Assembly: GCA_000231825.2 (NCBI GenBank)
Contig: JH720328.1
Coordinates: 84,479 to 148,478, forward strand
DNA: 64,000 nucleotides
Direction: 5' to 3'
DNA from: Tetrahymena elliotti 4EA
Lineage: Eukaryota > Ciliophora > Oligohymenophorea > Hymenostomatida > Tetrahymenidae
Shown: piece after piece, positions 1 through 12,700 of the stretch
Layout: the number at the start of each line of letters is the position of its first letter
Numbering within the stretch: position 1 is the stretch's first letter
Notes under the pieces: generated by a model
What the model was told of the DNA's origin: nothing
The model's database searches: none
Seen by the model: only the letters and a program-made list of their open reading frames with translations
Position numbers and translations under genes: made by a program

Positions 1-716
1 CCTCTAGGATTCTATCTTTAAGGAACTTTATTAGAGTCTAGAAATTAAGACTATGATAATTTATTGAGATCCTTAATAAATTTATATACAATTTTTTTCG
101 CCTTCTGATCTCACTCTATTCTAAAAGTAAACTAATATCATTAAATAATTGACTTTCTAAGCTTTTAATGTATTTATTCTAGAAATAAGGATTGTTCTCT
201 TAATTTACTACATTTAAATCATTTCTTCTTTATCAAACTCATTAAAATTAAAACTGTGACTTTCTTTTTATGATTAAGCAATTCTTCCTAAACTATTCTT
301 GAAGTTTTTAAATCTGATCAGAAAAAAATAAAAAAATAAAAATAATCAGTAATAAGAATATGAAATAAAAAATCTATGATGAAAAATAAACAAAATTTAT
401 TAGATATTTCATTTCATTGCTTCAGATCAAGTCTTTTTGTGACTTTATGATTAGTAATCTAAGTTAGTATTAATAAATATATATATTAAAAATTTTAGAT
501 AGTAGAGGTTTTATAGTAAAATTTAATTAGGGAAATTATTTATCAAATAAGATACTCATAAGAAAATATTAGTCATTAATCATTAAATTTTCAAAAATTA
601 AAAATAGACAAATTTGACAATATAAAAAGCAATCATTCGATTTGATGTTGGTTATAATTTTTTTAAATTAAATTAAATTCATAAATACTAAAATAAAAAA
701 AATTAAGAAACAAGAA
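1..716. other. Intergenic, no gene seen
   Basis: This stretch is very A+T-rich and low in complexity. I see no frame on either strand with the amino-acid texture of the genes downstream, and no RNA gene. It is probably the 5' flank of the gene starting at 717, whose ATG follows an A-rich run. Confidence 0.5.
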
Positions 717-2075
717 ATGAATAATAGCAGCGCTGACTCAATTTAATAAATCAATTATCTCTTGGAATAAAACCAACTGCAAATAATATTAAATTAATAA
801 TCTCCATAAAATTTCTAATTACTGATAACTAATTCATTAGTTTCATAAAATTAAAGATAACACCTATTGAATTTCTGCATTTTGAGCAATTAAGAATAGT
901 TAAAGAATAATAATTAAAATGACAGATAAATAACAATCTAGATTACAAACAATTAATTATAATAAAAGAATTGCCAAGAAAATTTAGAAGAAAAGCCTAT
1001 TATTTAAAAAGAATAACCTAATTAATTAGAAAAAGAGAATGATAGATGCAATAAATAAAATCGTAATTAATACAAAATTGATGAAAGCATTAATAAAAAA
1101 AGAAGTTTTCAAGAATTAGATGACGATCAAGAACCTCTTACTGAAGAATTCTACTCTGAAAGTGAAATTAAAGAAAGTTCTTCTCCTCAAAAAAAATAAA
1201 AAGCTGAGGTTCCATTTAATTTGACTGACTTTTAATGGGTGGAGAAGAATGGAAAAACACAATTAAAAATAATAAAAAAAGAAATAAAAGGAATAGACTT
1301 TAATTGCTTTGAAAATCAGACAAATCAATAAAACGGATATATGAGAAAAGAAATGCATAAATTTATCTAAAATTATATTGATACAAATGATGAAAAAGTA
1401 TTTGATAATTTTTTAAGTCCAACTTAAAAGATTTACATAAAATATCTGATTGATAAGATACTAGAATACTTAAAACTAAGAGGAATGAGAAAATTTGAAA
1501 CAGGAAAATTTTTAATAGGTGAGAAATCTAAGATTGATCTTTTGGCAGTTGATGACATAAAAAAATAATGTATTATTGTTGACTGGAAATTTGAAAACAA
1601 AAATTAATATGATCTGGTAAAATATGGAGATTTTCATTATATCTAATAAATCAAAGCAATTAAGAATGGTAAAAAAGATTATGATGTTAAAACTTTGATA
1701 GTTCCTCTAAATAATTTAAGAAATTTTCAGTTTGTTGAGTTTACTAAATAGGATGTTGAACTTCTTTAAAAAGATTAGCTGGATTCTAAAGAATATATTA
1801 GATAGAAATTTGTTTTTTTAGGGAATAAATTAAAAACAATCCATTAAAGATGCACATTAGACTAAAATTACGTCTCTTTAAATCTTTAATAGTATTCTCA
1901 ACTTTTGCACTAAAATAAAGATTAATAAAAAATTGATCATTTTAAAGATCTTTAAAACTCAAAAAAATATTTAGATTAATCTGAACTTACTACATCAAAA
2001 TATGTTTCCAAATTAGATTAATTTTTTATTATCCACTTATTATTAAAATAGTTAACTGAAAAATCTTCTTAATGA
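717..2075 (+). CDS. PD-(D/E)XK (RecB-like) nuclease-domain protein
   Basis: This is one uninterrupted ciliate-code frame of 452 residues ending at TGA 2073-2075. The first third is Gln/Asn/Lys-rich and probably disordered. The conserved part is around residues 240-330: GKFLIGEKSKIDLLAVDD, then IIVDWKFENK. D274, D289 and K291 would form the D...(D/E)xK metal-binding triad of RecB-type PD-(D/E)XK nucleases, and FHYIQQIKA about 15 residues later could be the following Q-containing helix motif. Members of this fold cut or trim DNA in repair, in mitochondrial genome maintenance and in mobile elements; which of these applies is unknown. I chose the ATG at 717 because it is the first Met of the open frame and has an A-rich context. 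A later Met in the nuclease frame (near residue 209) would remove the whole N-terminal third. No intron is evident. The neighbours are unrelated receptor-like genes. Confidence 0.72.
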
Positions 2076-2334
2076 ATCAACTAAAAAATTTTAAAAATAT
2101 ATAATTTCACTTTTTAAAGACATTACTTTGTAGAATAATATAATATATTTGTAAATACATAAAATATCCTGTAAATCATAACTCATAAAACATTTTTCAT
2201 TCAAAAATTTTTTTAGATTTAAATTTCGGAATAAAAAAATAAGCAAATTTATTATTTATTTTTAAGTTAAAGAAGGATTTAAAAAAGAAAAAAATAGGAG
2301 TTATAGAGATGGTTGTAAAAAAACGAAAGAATGA
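2076..2334. other. Intergenic spacer
   Basis: A/T-rich 3' flank of the nuclease-like gene. I see nothing identifiable in it. Confidence 0.4.
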
Positions 2335-2792
2335 ATTTGGAAAAAAGATAAATAAAATATAAGTAATAAATTTAATTAGTAGTAGTTAAACCCTTAATCA
2401 GGTAGTATCATCTACTAAACACATTTAGAGAAGAATAACAATAAAAATATTAAGATAAAAAGTTAAAATAGTACAAAGCTTCATAATAATTTAAGAAATT
2501 AAGTCAAACAAAAATATTTGGTGTGTACTTATGACTTTTATAATCAATATCTAGCAAATATAGAATAACCCAATGAATTTTCAGGTGAATTCAAGATTTT
2601 ACTGTATTCAACTAAGAAGATATTTTTTTGTTTTTTAATAAATTAAAGCCTAAAATAATATTTGAAGATTATTTAAAAACGAAAATGAATTAAAATATCA
2701 CTTTTTTTATCAAAACTAAGGTTGAGAATAAGATTCCTTCTTATGAAGTAGATACTTATTTAAATAGCTCATTAAACGATATTTACCTATGA
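2335..2792 (+). pseudogene. Frame-broken coding remnant, unknown family
   Basis: Two partly overlapping open frames have coding texture but are not in register. The first is open from 2335 to TGA 2686-2688 and includes QKYLVCTYDFYNQYLANIEQ and PNEFSGEFKILLYS. The second is open after TGA 2574-2576 to TGA 2790-2792 and includes IIFEDYLKTKMNQ and KVENKIPSYEVDTYLNSS. No ATG opens the first frame, and no convincing intron joins the two. An ATG at 2309 opens a third frame (118 codons) that looks less protein-like. I do not recognise the family. It could be a decayed gene or mobile-element coding region, or poorly resolved exons of a real gene. Confidence 0.35.
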
Positions 2793-2811
2793 AGAGCGTT
2801 AAGTTACTTAT

Positions 2812-2924
2812 AGCTGAACCTTGTTTAACTAGCCTGTCCGAGTAGCCAGGTTCAGTCAGGATTTATAATATGAGTTTTTTTATCAAATTTCATCCGAACC
2901 TCTAGACAGGACTCTATAACTAGT
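2812..2924. repeat. Imperfect inverted repeat / fold-back
   Basis: This is the only distinctly G+C-richer patch between genes. An arm at 2827-2853 (AACTAG..CCTGTC..AGGTTC) is the imperfect reverse complement of 2896-2920 (GAACCT..GACAGG..GTTATAGAG-like), around a roughly 40-nt spacer. A second small hairpin pairs CTGAACCT (near 2814) with AGGTTCAG (near 2848). It could be the end of a small transposon or a structured RNA. It does not fold as a tRNA. Confidence 0.4.
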
Positions 2925-3711
2925 GAATTTTTTGTACTTTTTAATATTTCTTTAAAATTTCCTAAAATTTCTCAGAATTCTTAAATTAAAAAAAAATACA
3001 ATTAAATGTTATGAAAGGAATTATTAAATACTATGTCAATTCAAGCTCATAAGAACAAATTAATTATAAATCTACTTAGGTTAATTCAAAAAATATAGAT
3101 GTATAAAAAATAAATTTAGATTAGAATAGCCAACATAGTATAATAAAAAAGTTCTAAGCGATTTACCTTCTCTGAAAGTTAAAAAATTTTGATTTTCATA
3201 GTTGAATATTTCTTGTATCAAAATTTCTGAATTTTAATTTTATTAAATTTTATTTTTTTACAAATAATAACTATTTAATATTTAACTTTAAGAAAATTCA
3301 AAATTTTACATTGAGAAAAAGAAAAATGATTAAATTTTGATAAGAAAAATATGATGTAATGAGCTTAAAATGAAAGGTGTAAACTAATTTTATTTTGCTA
3401 AATGAAGAGAATTTTTTAGTAAAATTTAAGGATAATTAGAAAATATATTTCATTTCGGTAAATTTACAGATAATTTGTTCAAAAAATAAAGAAAAAAGCA
3501 AAAATGTTAAGTGTCATCAAATTATCAAAGTAATATTTGAAGAAAAGCATAAAAGAAATAAAGAAATGATAAAGTTTGTTAAATATGTGCCTAATTTATA
3601 ACTATTAAAATTGTCAGTAAAAAGTAATTAATATTTTTCATCAAATTAAAATTCAAGCAAATAGATAAATATACTTCGAGGATTAAATTCTATTGAAAAT
3701 ATATGGTAATT
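2925..3711. other. Intergenic, 5' flank of first array gene
   Basis: A/T-rich. It holds only one short ciliate-code frame, from ATG 3011 to TGA 3173-3175 (54 residues, rich in S, Q, N and K). That is within chance expectation when only one of 64 codons is a stop. I see no RNA gene. Confidence 0.4.
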
Positions 3712-6700
3712 ATGAAAGCAAAAGTTATAACCTTATTTCTTTTTGTCATGTTACAATTAGTGAAGTAAGGAAAACAGTAAAATATAGATAATATATGCAG
3801 ATATATTGGAGAAATATATAATAGTTACATTGGATAATGTGTTCTTTGTATTTCAAATTGCTTGCTTTGCTCTTCTATTGATGTATGCGACAAATGCCAA
3901 TTAGGATACTTTTTAGTAAAATATGTTTAAAATATTTAAATTTCATATAAATTTTAAAGAATTAAGAGAGATAATGTGTAAAAAGCTGCGGTGAAGGCTA
4001 ATAAGAGAGTTTTGTAAATTAGTAATGCGAAAACTTTACTGATATGAACTGTTAGAAGTATGATGAACTAAATTAATGCTAATTATGTAAAGATGGGTAT
4101 AAATTAGATGTTAATGGTTTATGCAAAAATACTTATTGTTCTAAATTTTAAGGGACTTATGACTATTCTACATAAAAATGCTCTTTAGATGGATATTTAA
4201 AGCTAGATTAAATTAGAGAATAGTAGAGTGAATAAAATGGTTCGCTTTAAATTTAGGATTCTTTCAATTTTTAGTACTCATCTTTAAAAGAGAGATTGAA
4301 TGAATAAATAGTAGAAATAATTGTGATAGATATTTTAAATATAAAACTTGTAATTAGATTTTTATTATTTTGATAAACTTTATTAAAATATTTTACAAAA
4401 ATAGGTTATTGGAAGAACTTAATAATATCTAATATTCTATGATTATAAAACAATGTCTGCTTTGCATTTAATAGATATGCAAGCCCCAATAGTTCAAATT
4501 TCTGTAAATGAAAAAGAAATGAAACTTTATGCTTATATTTCACACTTTGATAGTTCTAATGAATAGATTCAATATGTATTAAATTAGTTAATTTCAATTG
4601 ATCTAGTTTCATTTGAACAAAATTTAATTATCGAATATGATAAAATAGTCGATTAAGGTTATTTTAATCAAAAATATTTGATTTTCAAAAGTTAAAGCAG
4701 TTTAATAGTATTTTCTGTTGCTAATAAGGAGACGAAGACATTGTAAACTAATATTTAGTTCATTAGCTTTTCGTTTATATAAGGTGAAGAAATCATTTTA
4801 TTTTTTGATCAAAATAATTTTTACTTAACAAATCCTTCCTTTACTGGATATAAACTGATAGCTTTAAAATCAAACCAATTATTCATAAATGTATAAAATG
4901 TTCTTCCTTTCAACTATATTTACATTATTGAAACAGATGAAGACTTAAAATAAAGTCTGGTAATCTACTAAATCGAAAAAGAAATTGATTCTTCTAATCA
5001 AATATTCTACAGTTTAGGATAGGTATTAATTTTATTTTTTAATGAAGCTCACTTACATTAAATTTTTTATAGTAATTGCAAAAGATAGAGTACTAAGATG
5101 ATTAATAGATAAAAATTACAAGTAATTCAAACTTGATATACCTAATTAATGAAAAAGGTAAAATACTATTCTAATTATTTTGAGATTAAATCAGTAATAT
5201 TTTAAATAGCTATTTAAATATGGAACTATTAATAACTGGTTAGCACTATTAGCACTGAGGAGAGTATTCAAACTTTTATTTAGGATTAGACTATTATAAT
5301 AGCTTTAAGTTAGAGTGTTCATGTTTATGAGATTTCTTCAAGTGAATCTAAAATATCCTCACAAATTTATGATCTTCCTTTTGTAGGTTTAATAAACAAT
5401 GTAATTTTCTCATATCAAAACTCAATTATTGTAAGCATCTATGATAGTATTTATTCTGTTGAATATATCTAATAAAATAAAAGCAAAAAAATACTACAGC
5501 CGTTTACTTAAAGTAGCAATTAAATAAGAATTTCTGAATAAATTAAATAAACTTTAGTGTTTAGTGATAATGGTAATAATCTATCAAAATTAATTTTGAT
5601 CTATCAAAATGAGTATTTAATAGTAGGTTCAGATTAAGATTATTAGTAAATTATTTTTAGAGAAAAATTTGATTTATAAATTGTAAAAAGCATGATCATA
5701 TTATCTAAATTAATATTGGTCTTAGAAGATTAATAAATTTATTAAATTAATTTATAGAATTTCGAAAAAGAAACTTTTTACTTTTAAAAGATAATTAAAA
5801 CTGAAACTGAGGATAGTAAACTTCTTGTTTTGAGTTAAGTAAATTAAGAAGATTGCTCAGAAGTTAAACTTCATATTTTAGAGCAGGATTCTGTTTAAGT
5901 TTGTTCTCTCTAAACTCCATAAGATCTTTTAGATGATAATTACTGCTTAAGTGGGAGCGTAAAAATAGGAGATAATGTAATTATGTTTACTAAACCAAAT
6001 TTATATTTAGTGGTTTATAGATATGATTGCTAAATCATTTACTAAACTTTATGGATAGTTGATTCAGCCTATATTATGGACTCAAATACTATAATTATTG
6101 CAGGATATTCAGTGAGCATTATACAGTTAAATAAAGACAATTATTTTATTGACACAAATATTTAATAAAGTAGTTAATTGCATTTATTTAAAAAAATAAA
6201 TGTGGTTTGTGTATAATTTTAGCCTTATGTTGGAGGTGTTCCTATATCTTTAACTAAAATAAACCTAAATAACTTTGACAATTTTTATCCTCAAAAACTA
6301 AATGAGATATCTTTTAGCTATGGTGTATCTAACTTTATTGTGAAAATAGAAAAATAAGTTTTATATTACATGGATATGTCATATCCATTCTTCTCATATT
6401 AGTCAATTTCTTTTTCAGATAATATTAGAATTGTTGAAGATGTTTAAAATTCAAATACCCTCATGCTGATTAGGTTTATCAATGTAAATTTAAATATTTA
6501 ATTTAATTCATTTTATCATTCAAAAATTCAAAAGATTTGTTAGAAATAAATATAATTTCTTTGAATTTTTTGTTTAAAATAAAATGATAATATAAAATGT
6601 GAAATCAATCTTTGAACAAAAATAGAAAAATTCAAAATTTTTCTAACATAGCAAAATATAAATTAAATTGTTAGACAATTTTAATATTAAAATAGGATAA

Positions 6701-9700
6701 AAATAGTATAGTTTTGTTAGATGGACACAAAAATACTTATGTCTAAGTTAATAAGAATTTAGGTAACACTATGTACTTCTAGAATAGTTTTCTATTTTTA
6801 CAAAAGACATATAACTAATTGCTTATATTTAAAGCATTTTATAAAGTAAACTAAAATGTGTTTTTTATATTGGAATCAGCTTATTTTTATACAAATAACA
6901 TTTAATAAATAATTGGATATTTTGATCCTACAATGTAGGCAGTAATCATTCACTCTTTAAAAGATGGCTCATAAAAAAATTTTCCATGTAAATTCTACAT
7001 TAAATTTAATTTTGAATTAATATTTTTTATTAAAAAAAGATATTAATGAGTAAGATGAATATTTTTCACTAACAAATCACATAGAAAATACCTATATTTA
7101 TCTTGAACTTAAAATTGGTAGCTTCGGTAGGGTTTTAGCAGTAGATTTGTTTTCCTAAAAACTAGTTGTTATAATGTAAGTAATGTCGTATAAAATATTA
7201 AGAAGTAATGAAATGCTTTTCTTAATATTAATTGACAATAATGGTAAATAAACTATTATTGATTAAAATTTGGATATTCTTCAAGAGACACAAAATGCTT
7301 TGTAAGATTTCTATGTGTCTTTATTATGGAATGAAAATGAAAATTATTATTTTATATCTATCGCAAATAATCAGCTTACTTTATTTAATATTAATGGCTA
7401 AGTTGTCATGAAAAAGAACTTAATTATTAAAGATATTGTAATAAGTGGAGAATAGTTAATACTTTTTTAAGAAGAATAAATTGCCTTATATTCAATCAAC
7501 ATTCAAAGATAATAATTAAAATAAATTAAATCATTTAAAATTAATAGTTAATACTTGAATTTCAATATTGATTATGCCAATAAAATTATGTATGTATAAT
7601 TTTAAAGCCTGCTTTAAGTTATTTAGATTGAGACTTTCAATTTAATTAAAAAAGCAGATATAGAGAGTGACTATGTTCTGATTGGGATAGATTATAATAA
7701 TTAGGTAATTTGAATTCTTAATTCATAACTAATTTAATATGTTTTTTTAATATAAGATTTCAATATTTAGATAATTAAACTCAATAATAGTATTAAAACT
7801 ATTTAATGACAAACCAAATTCTATTTCATTAGATATTGAATTAGCTAATTAAATTTATTTTATAGATAACGAATTGGGAATCCTTACTATTTGCAACCCA
7901 ATATAACCACTTATTTATGTGATATCATATCTAGGATAACTTTAAGAATTCAGTTTTCAATTTACTCCTCAATCCAATAACTATCAGTACTTTAAAATAA
8001 AATACTACTATAACTATCAATATTCTATATTACATTTTTGCTAAGCAGGTTTATTTCATACACTTGATTTAAATTACTTATTCTACAATCAGTAAAACAT
8101 ATAGTTAGCTACAGCTAATTAATACTCTCTTCTAGGATAAAATATCATTACCTTAAATAATAACATAAATCACCTTTCTTTGTTTGATAGAACATCTTAA
8201 AAGATTGAGGATACTTTAATCTTTAAGGAGGTTTTGGATTTTTAAGATATAGAAAATTATTAGGTCATTAGTTTTAGCTAAGCTAATTTAATAGTATGTA
8301 TTAGAAAAGCAGATTACTACATAATTCAGATTTCTCCATTATAAGTTATTTCCTAATTTCTTCTTTCTGATGTTTAAAATATTTATCTTAAAAATTAATA
8401 CAACGTACTTGCCTACATTAGTAAGAGCTAATAAATTTATCTTTTTGTTCCTAGCATTTTCCAGTTTGTCATATTAAAGACTGATACATTAATAGTAACT
8501 CAAATAGCTTTTTTAAATGAAAAATATGTCTGTGTGAGAACCAAAATTTTTGATGATTACTAGATAGCAGTATACAATATCGAATTAGGCATGAAATTTC
8601 CTCCTTTTCCATTTTTGAAGGTAATTGATTAATTCATAATTCCTTTAATTTTTTTTTCTTTTGAAGAAAAAATATTAATTAAAATTTTCTAAAAAGAGGA
8701 GGCAATATCTAAAACTAATTCGATAATATTGTTTATAAAATTAGTTTTTTTTAAGAGAATTATTAAAAAATATTAATAGTAAAATATATGTATCCCACTT
8801 ATCTTCTTCTTCCCCGAGTTACAAAAACTTTAATAACATAAATAATGAATATTATTTTTTTAATTGCAAAAATAAATTATTTTAATTATTACTCTTTTAA
8901 AAAAAAAATGAAATTAAGCAAAAATTTTTAATATAAAAATAGGGGAAGATAGTCGACCTGAAAGTTAAAGATTTCCTTGTGGTTCAGGAAAATTTAGAAA
9001 ATGAGACTATAATACAGATAATTAAATTTAATCAAACAGACATGAAATTTGTTTACTTTAAATTCAGTTATTTGAGTGGGTTTTAGATCAAATAGATATT
9101 CAATCTGTAATAATCTTAAAATATTCATACCATCTATATTATGGGAATGATTAATAATTTATATGCACAGTTTTGGAAAATTTAAGAGACTTAAAATTTT
9201 ATTGAATTGTCTCAATCTAATTCAATCAAGTAGTTTATTTTACCTTGCTCAATCAATACTTAGATTAAAGTAGAAAAAGATTACTTTTATCACATTTGTC
9301 CTTTTGCTGCTTTTATTTATGACACTAATGCTACATTTGTTTAAAGTATTAAATATGTTATAAATACTAACCTCACAATATAGGATATTTAATATTTAAA
9401 CTATAATATATTTATAGTATATTTACCTGAATAACTAGATTTTTATGAAATAACTTTCAATGTTAAGCATAAAATATAATCTCTGACTAAACTATACAAC
9501 CCTATAATTTATAATTACATATTTACTAAAAATAACCAAAAGATTCAGCTTTAAGTTTATGGAGTATCAGATTTTAATCTATTTTAATCTACTCTAAATT
9601 ATTAATCTAGAAGTTTTAAATATAAACCCCCTAATTATTTAAGTTAAAATTTAGTCAAGGTAACAACACAAAGCTATAATGATAATTATAAGGTAAATTA

Positions 9701-12700
9701 AATTTTTATTTTTGATATTAATAATTTTACTTTTAAAAGCATATTGTCCTCTAAACTTAATTGTCCTCAACTCTAGAGTCTCTTAGATACCAAATATACT
9801 TTCAACCTCCTTCTATAATGTAAAATAATTATTTGTTTATTTTTTAGTAAAATCATTATAAAATATAGTAATTAATTCCCAGTTATGAATACTTATTAAA
9901 GCACTGATATTGTAGAAATATATTCAACATAAGAGATTAATAGCAGCAATGACAAATTTTAGCTTTAAATTTCTTCAACACATTTTATTTCTGATAAATT
10001 CAAGGTTTTAAAATTAGGTAGCATGAAACTAAATTTTGATTTAAGTAATAATGAATAACTAGACTTTAACAAATATTAGTAATTAGACTAATTATAATTT
10101 TCAAATATGACTATATCATTTAGCAGATAAAACGGATCACTTTATTTCAGTTAATTAAAAAAATTAATACTAAATGAAATTACATTTAGAGACCAAACAA
10201 TTACCACTTAATTCATTTTTTTAAATATTAATGAAATTATAATCAACAATCTGGAGTTTCAGAATACCTCATTTTTGTCTTAATCCTTCTTTTTTTCTTT
10301 TTAAGGAATCTAAAATTTAATGATAAGAAACTTAACTATTAATGGTTGTAAATTTAACTAAACTTTGATTTTAGTTAATAATTCTAATCATATTGAAATG
10401 GAAAATACAATTTTGACTTAAAATAATCTTTTGTAAGGGTTAGCTTTGATAAACCAAACCGAATACTTTTAATCTGATAAAATTATTGGATTTTAGAATA
10501 AGATAGAAAATATAAACGATGTTTAGACTTAACTCAATCCATATTTACTAAACTTCTAAGAAGTTAAGCAAGTATTATTAAAGAATTCTTCTTTTAAGTA
10601 ATAACATAATTTAGGGTTTCTTAACTTTACTGGCTTGATGATAAACTTTTAATTTCTGTATTCGATAGATATATAAGATACTAAATTTGACGATGCTGAG
10701 TAAAATTTACCAACAATTTAAGTTACAAATAGTCTTAGTACAACCATAACAAATTTGTTTGTTGACAAAATGACTAGCTAAAGCTTTATTTTTATATCCT
10801 TGGTTGACTAACTGAAATTAAAAAATATAAACTTTTCAAAGATTAATGAACCGATTCGATTTAAGTTAGAATCTACTTTGGATACTTAAATGAATAATTA
10901 CTTATTGAGTCTTGGAGGAATAAATAATTTTGAACTTTAAAATTTATAAATATCTTTTTGTAATAATATAGGAATGATTAATTTAGTGTAGTTTGTTGTT
11001 GGGCAGAATGCAATTCAAAATAGTAACATATTCAATGCAAATTCAATTAAAATAATAACTTCTTTCTCTTCAATAAACAAGCCAATGATTAATTTAAATA
11101 ATAAATAAACAAATATTTCATTGTTGTTTGCAAAAGAAATTACTTCTTACAGCCATTTTATCAACCTTTATTCATAAAAGTAATTTATAATAAGTTACTC
11201 ATAATTTAGTAATATTGAATTAAATAATTTCTCAACCACTATTAAGAGTGAAGCTATTGAGATGATAAAGATTTCTGAAGTTAAATTCTTTTATGTGACT
11301 TCACTCTTATCTCCTGCTCTATTATTAATTAAATCTGTAGATTCAGTAATTATTGAAAAGGGCTAATTCAGGAAAAATAAAAATAATCACACCAATAATG
11401 ATAAGAATGCAGTTTATGATGATAATTAAGGTATCGTTAACTTATAAAATTGCTAAAGTATAGATATAGTAGAATCTATATTTGTATCTAACACTTGTTT
11501 TGGTAATGGTGGTGCTCTCTATTTAAATAAAATTTAATAATCAACAATAAAAAAATCTTATTTTATCCTAAATTAAGCCGAATTAAATTCTGGAGGAGCA
11601 ATATTTGCATCAAATTCTGATATTTAAATTATTGAAACTGATTTTAAAGATAACATATCAAAATAAGAGAGAGGTGGAGCTATTTATTCTGATAATACTG
11701 AAATATAAATCATAAGTTCTCATATCATAAATAACATAGCCTATGTTGGAGGTGGAATTTACTACAACAAAATTGATTCAATAAAAATAGATAAAACAAC
11801 ATAAATCTATGCAAATAAAGGTAATTTTTTTATTTTTTCTATCAAAATTTAAAAATTAAATAATTAAAATAGGAAGGTTCTATGGAAACAATAAAGGCTC
11901 TTACCCTAAAAAATTGTTAAAAGTTGATTTAAAAACCAAGTAAGTTTACAGCAAGATTATAATATAAAACTTTCAAAGTGGAAATTACACAAAATAGCCA
12001 ATATATGTTCAATATTTTGATGAAGAAAATAAAATGCTTAACTTTAACATAGCTGACTAAATAAATCAGTTTTCTTAAAGTATTTTGCAAGAGATAGAGA
12101 GCTATAAAATATCAATAGATAATTTTAGTTAAATTGAAAACTTAACAATCATATTAGGGTAGCAGCTGTAGTATATTAAAACTATAAATCTATTTTAACT
12201 CAACATAACAGCTGGAAATTATCATTAAACAGATTTCTAGTTAGCTTTATCTTCAAACTCTAATGGAAAACAACTGACTCTAGCCTTATTGCTTAATTTT
12301 AGAAAATGTAAAATTGGATAAATTTTATACCCTAAACAAAGTTACATTTCGTAAGTTATTTTAAAAGTAATTTTAATTTTTTTATTAAAAATTTTGTTTA
12401 AAAAAGTTGTGATAGCTGCAGTTTAGGCACTTATTCTTTAATAGATCCATATGAAGGATAATAAAACAACCAAGTTTAATGTAAGAAGTGTCCTTCATAA
12501 TATGCATAAAAATGCTATTCAAATTAAATTATTTTATTTGACAATTTTTGGAGAGAATCTAATGAAACTGATGTAATTTATTCTTGTGATATGTAAGGCT
12601 GTAGTGTAACAGATAATAATTAAATAAATGGTTGTGTTAAAGGATATATTGGCCCATTGTGTAGTAGCTGTGATTATAAAGGAATATTTTGGGGCAAAAG

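Noticed and set aside
2812..2924. tRNA or other Pol III gene
   Set aside because: No cloverleaf of the right spacing on either strand. Box-like GGTTC strings occur, but without paired acceptor and anticodon arms.
9740..9900. Frameshift mutation in array gene 1
   Set aside because: The shift disappears if the 28-nt GT..AG segment 9820-9847 is an intron. Genes 2 and 3 have introns at the same point behind an identical 80-nt exon.
11500..11770. Horizontal transfer of chlamydial-type Pmp adhesin genes
   Set aside because: Only the short GGA(I/V)(Y/F) motif is shared. Codon use, introns and flanking domains are ciliate, so a common fold or convergence is enough.
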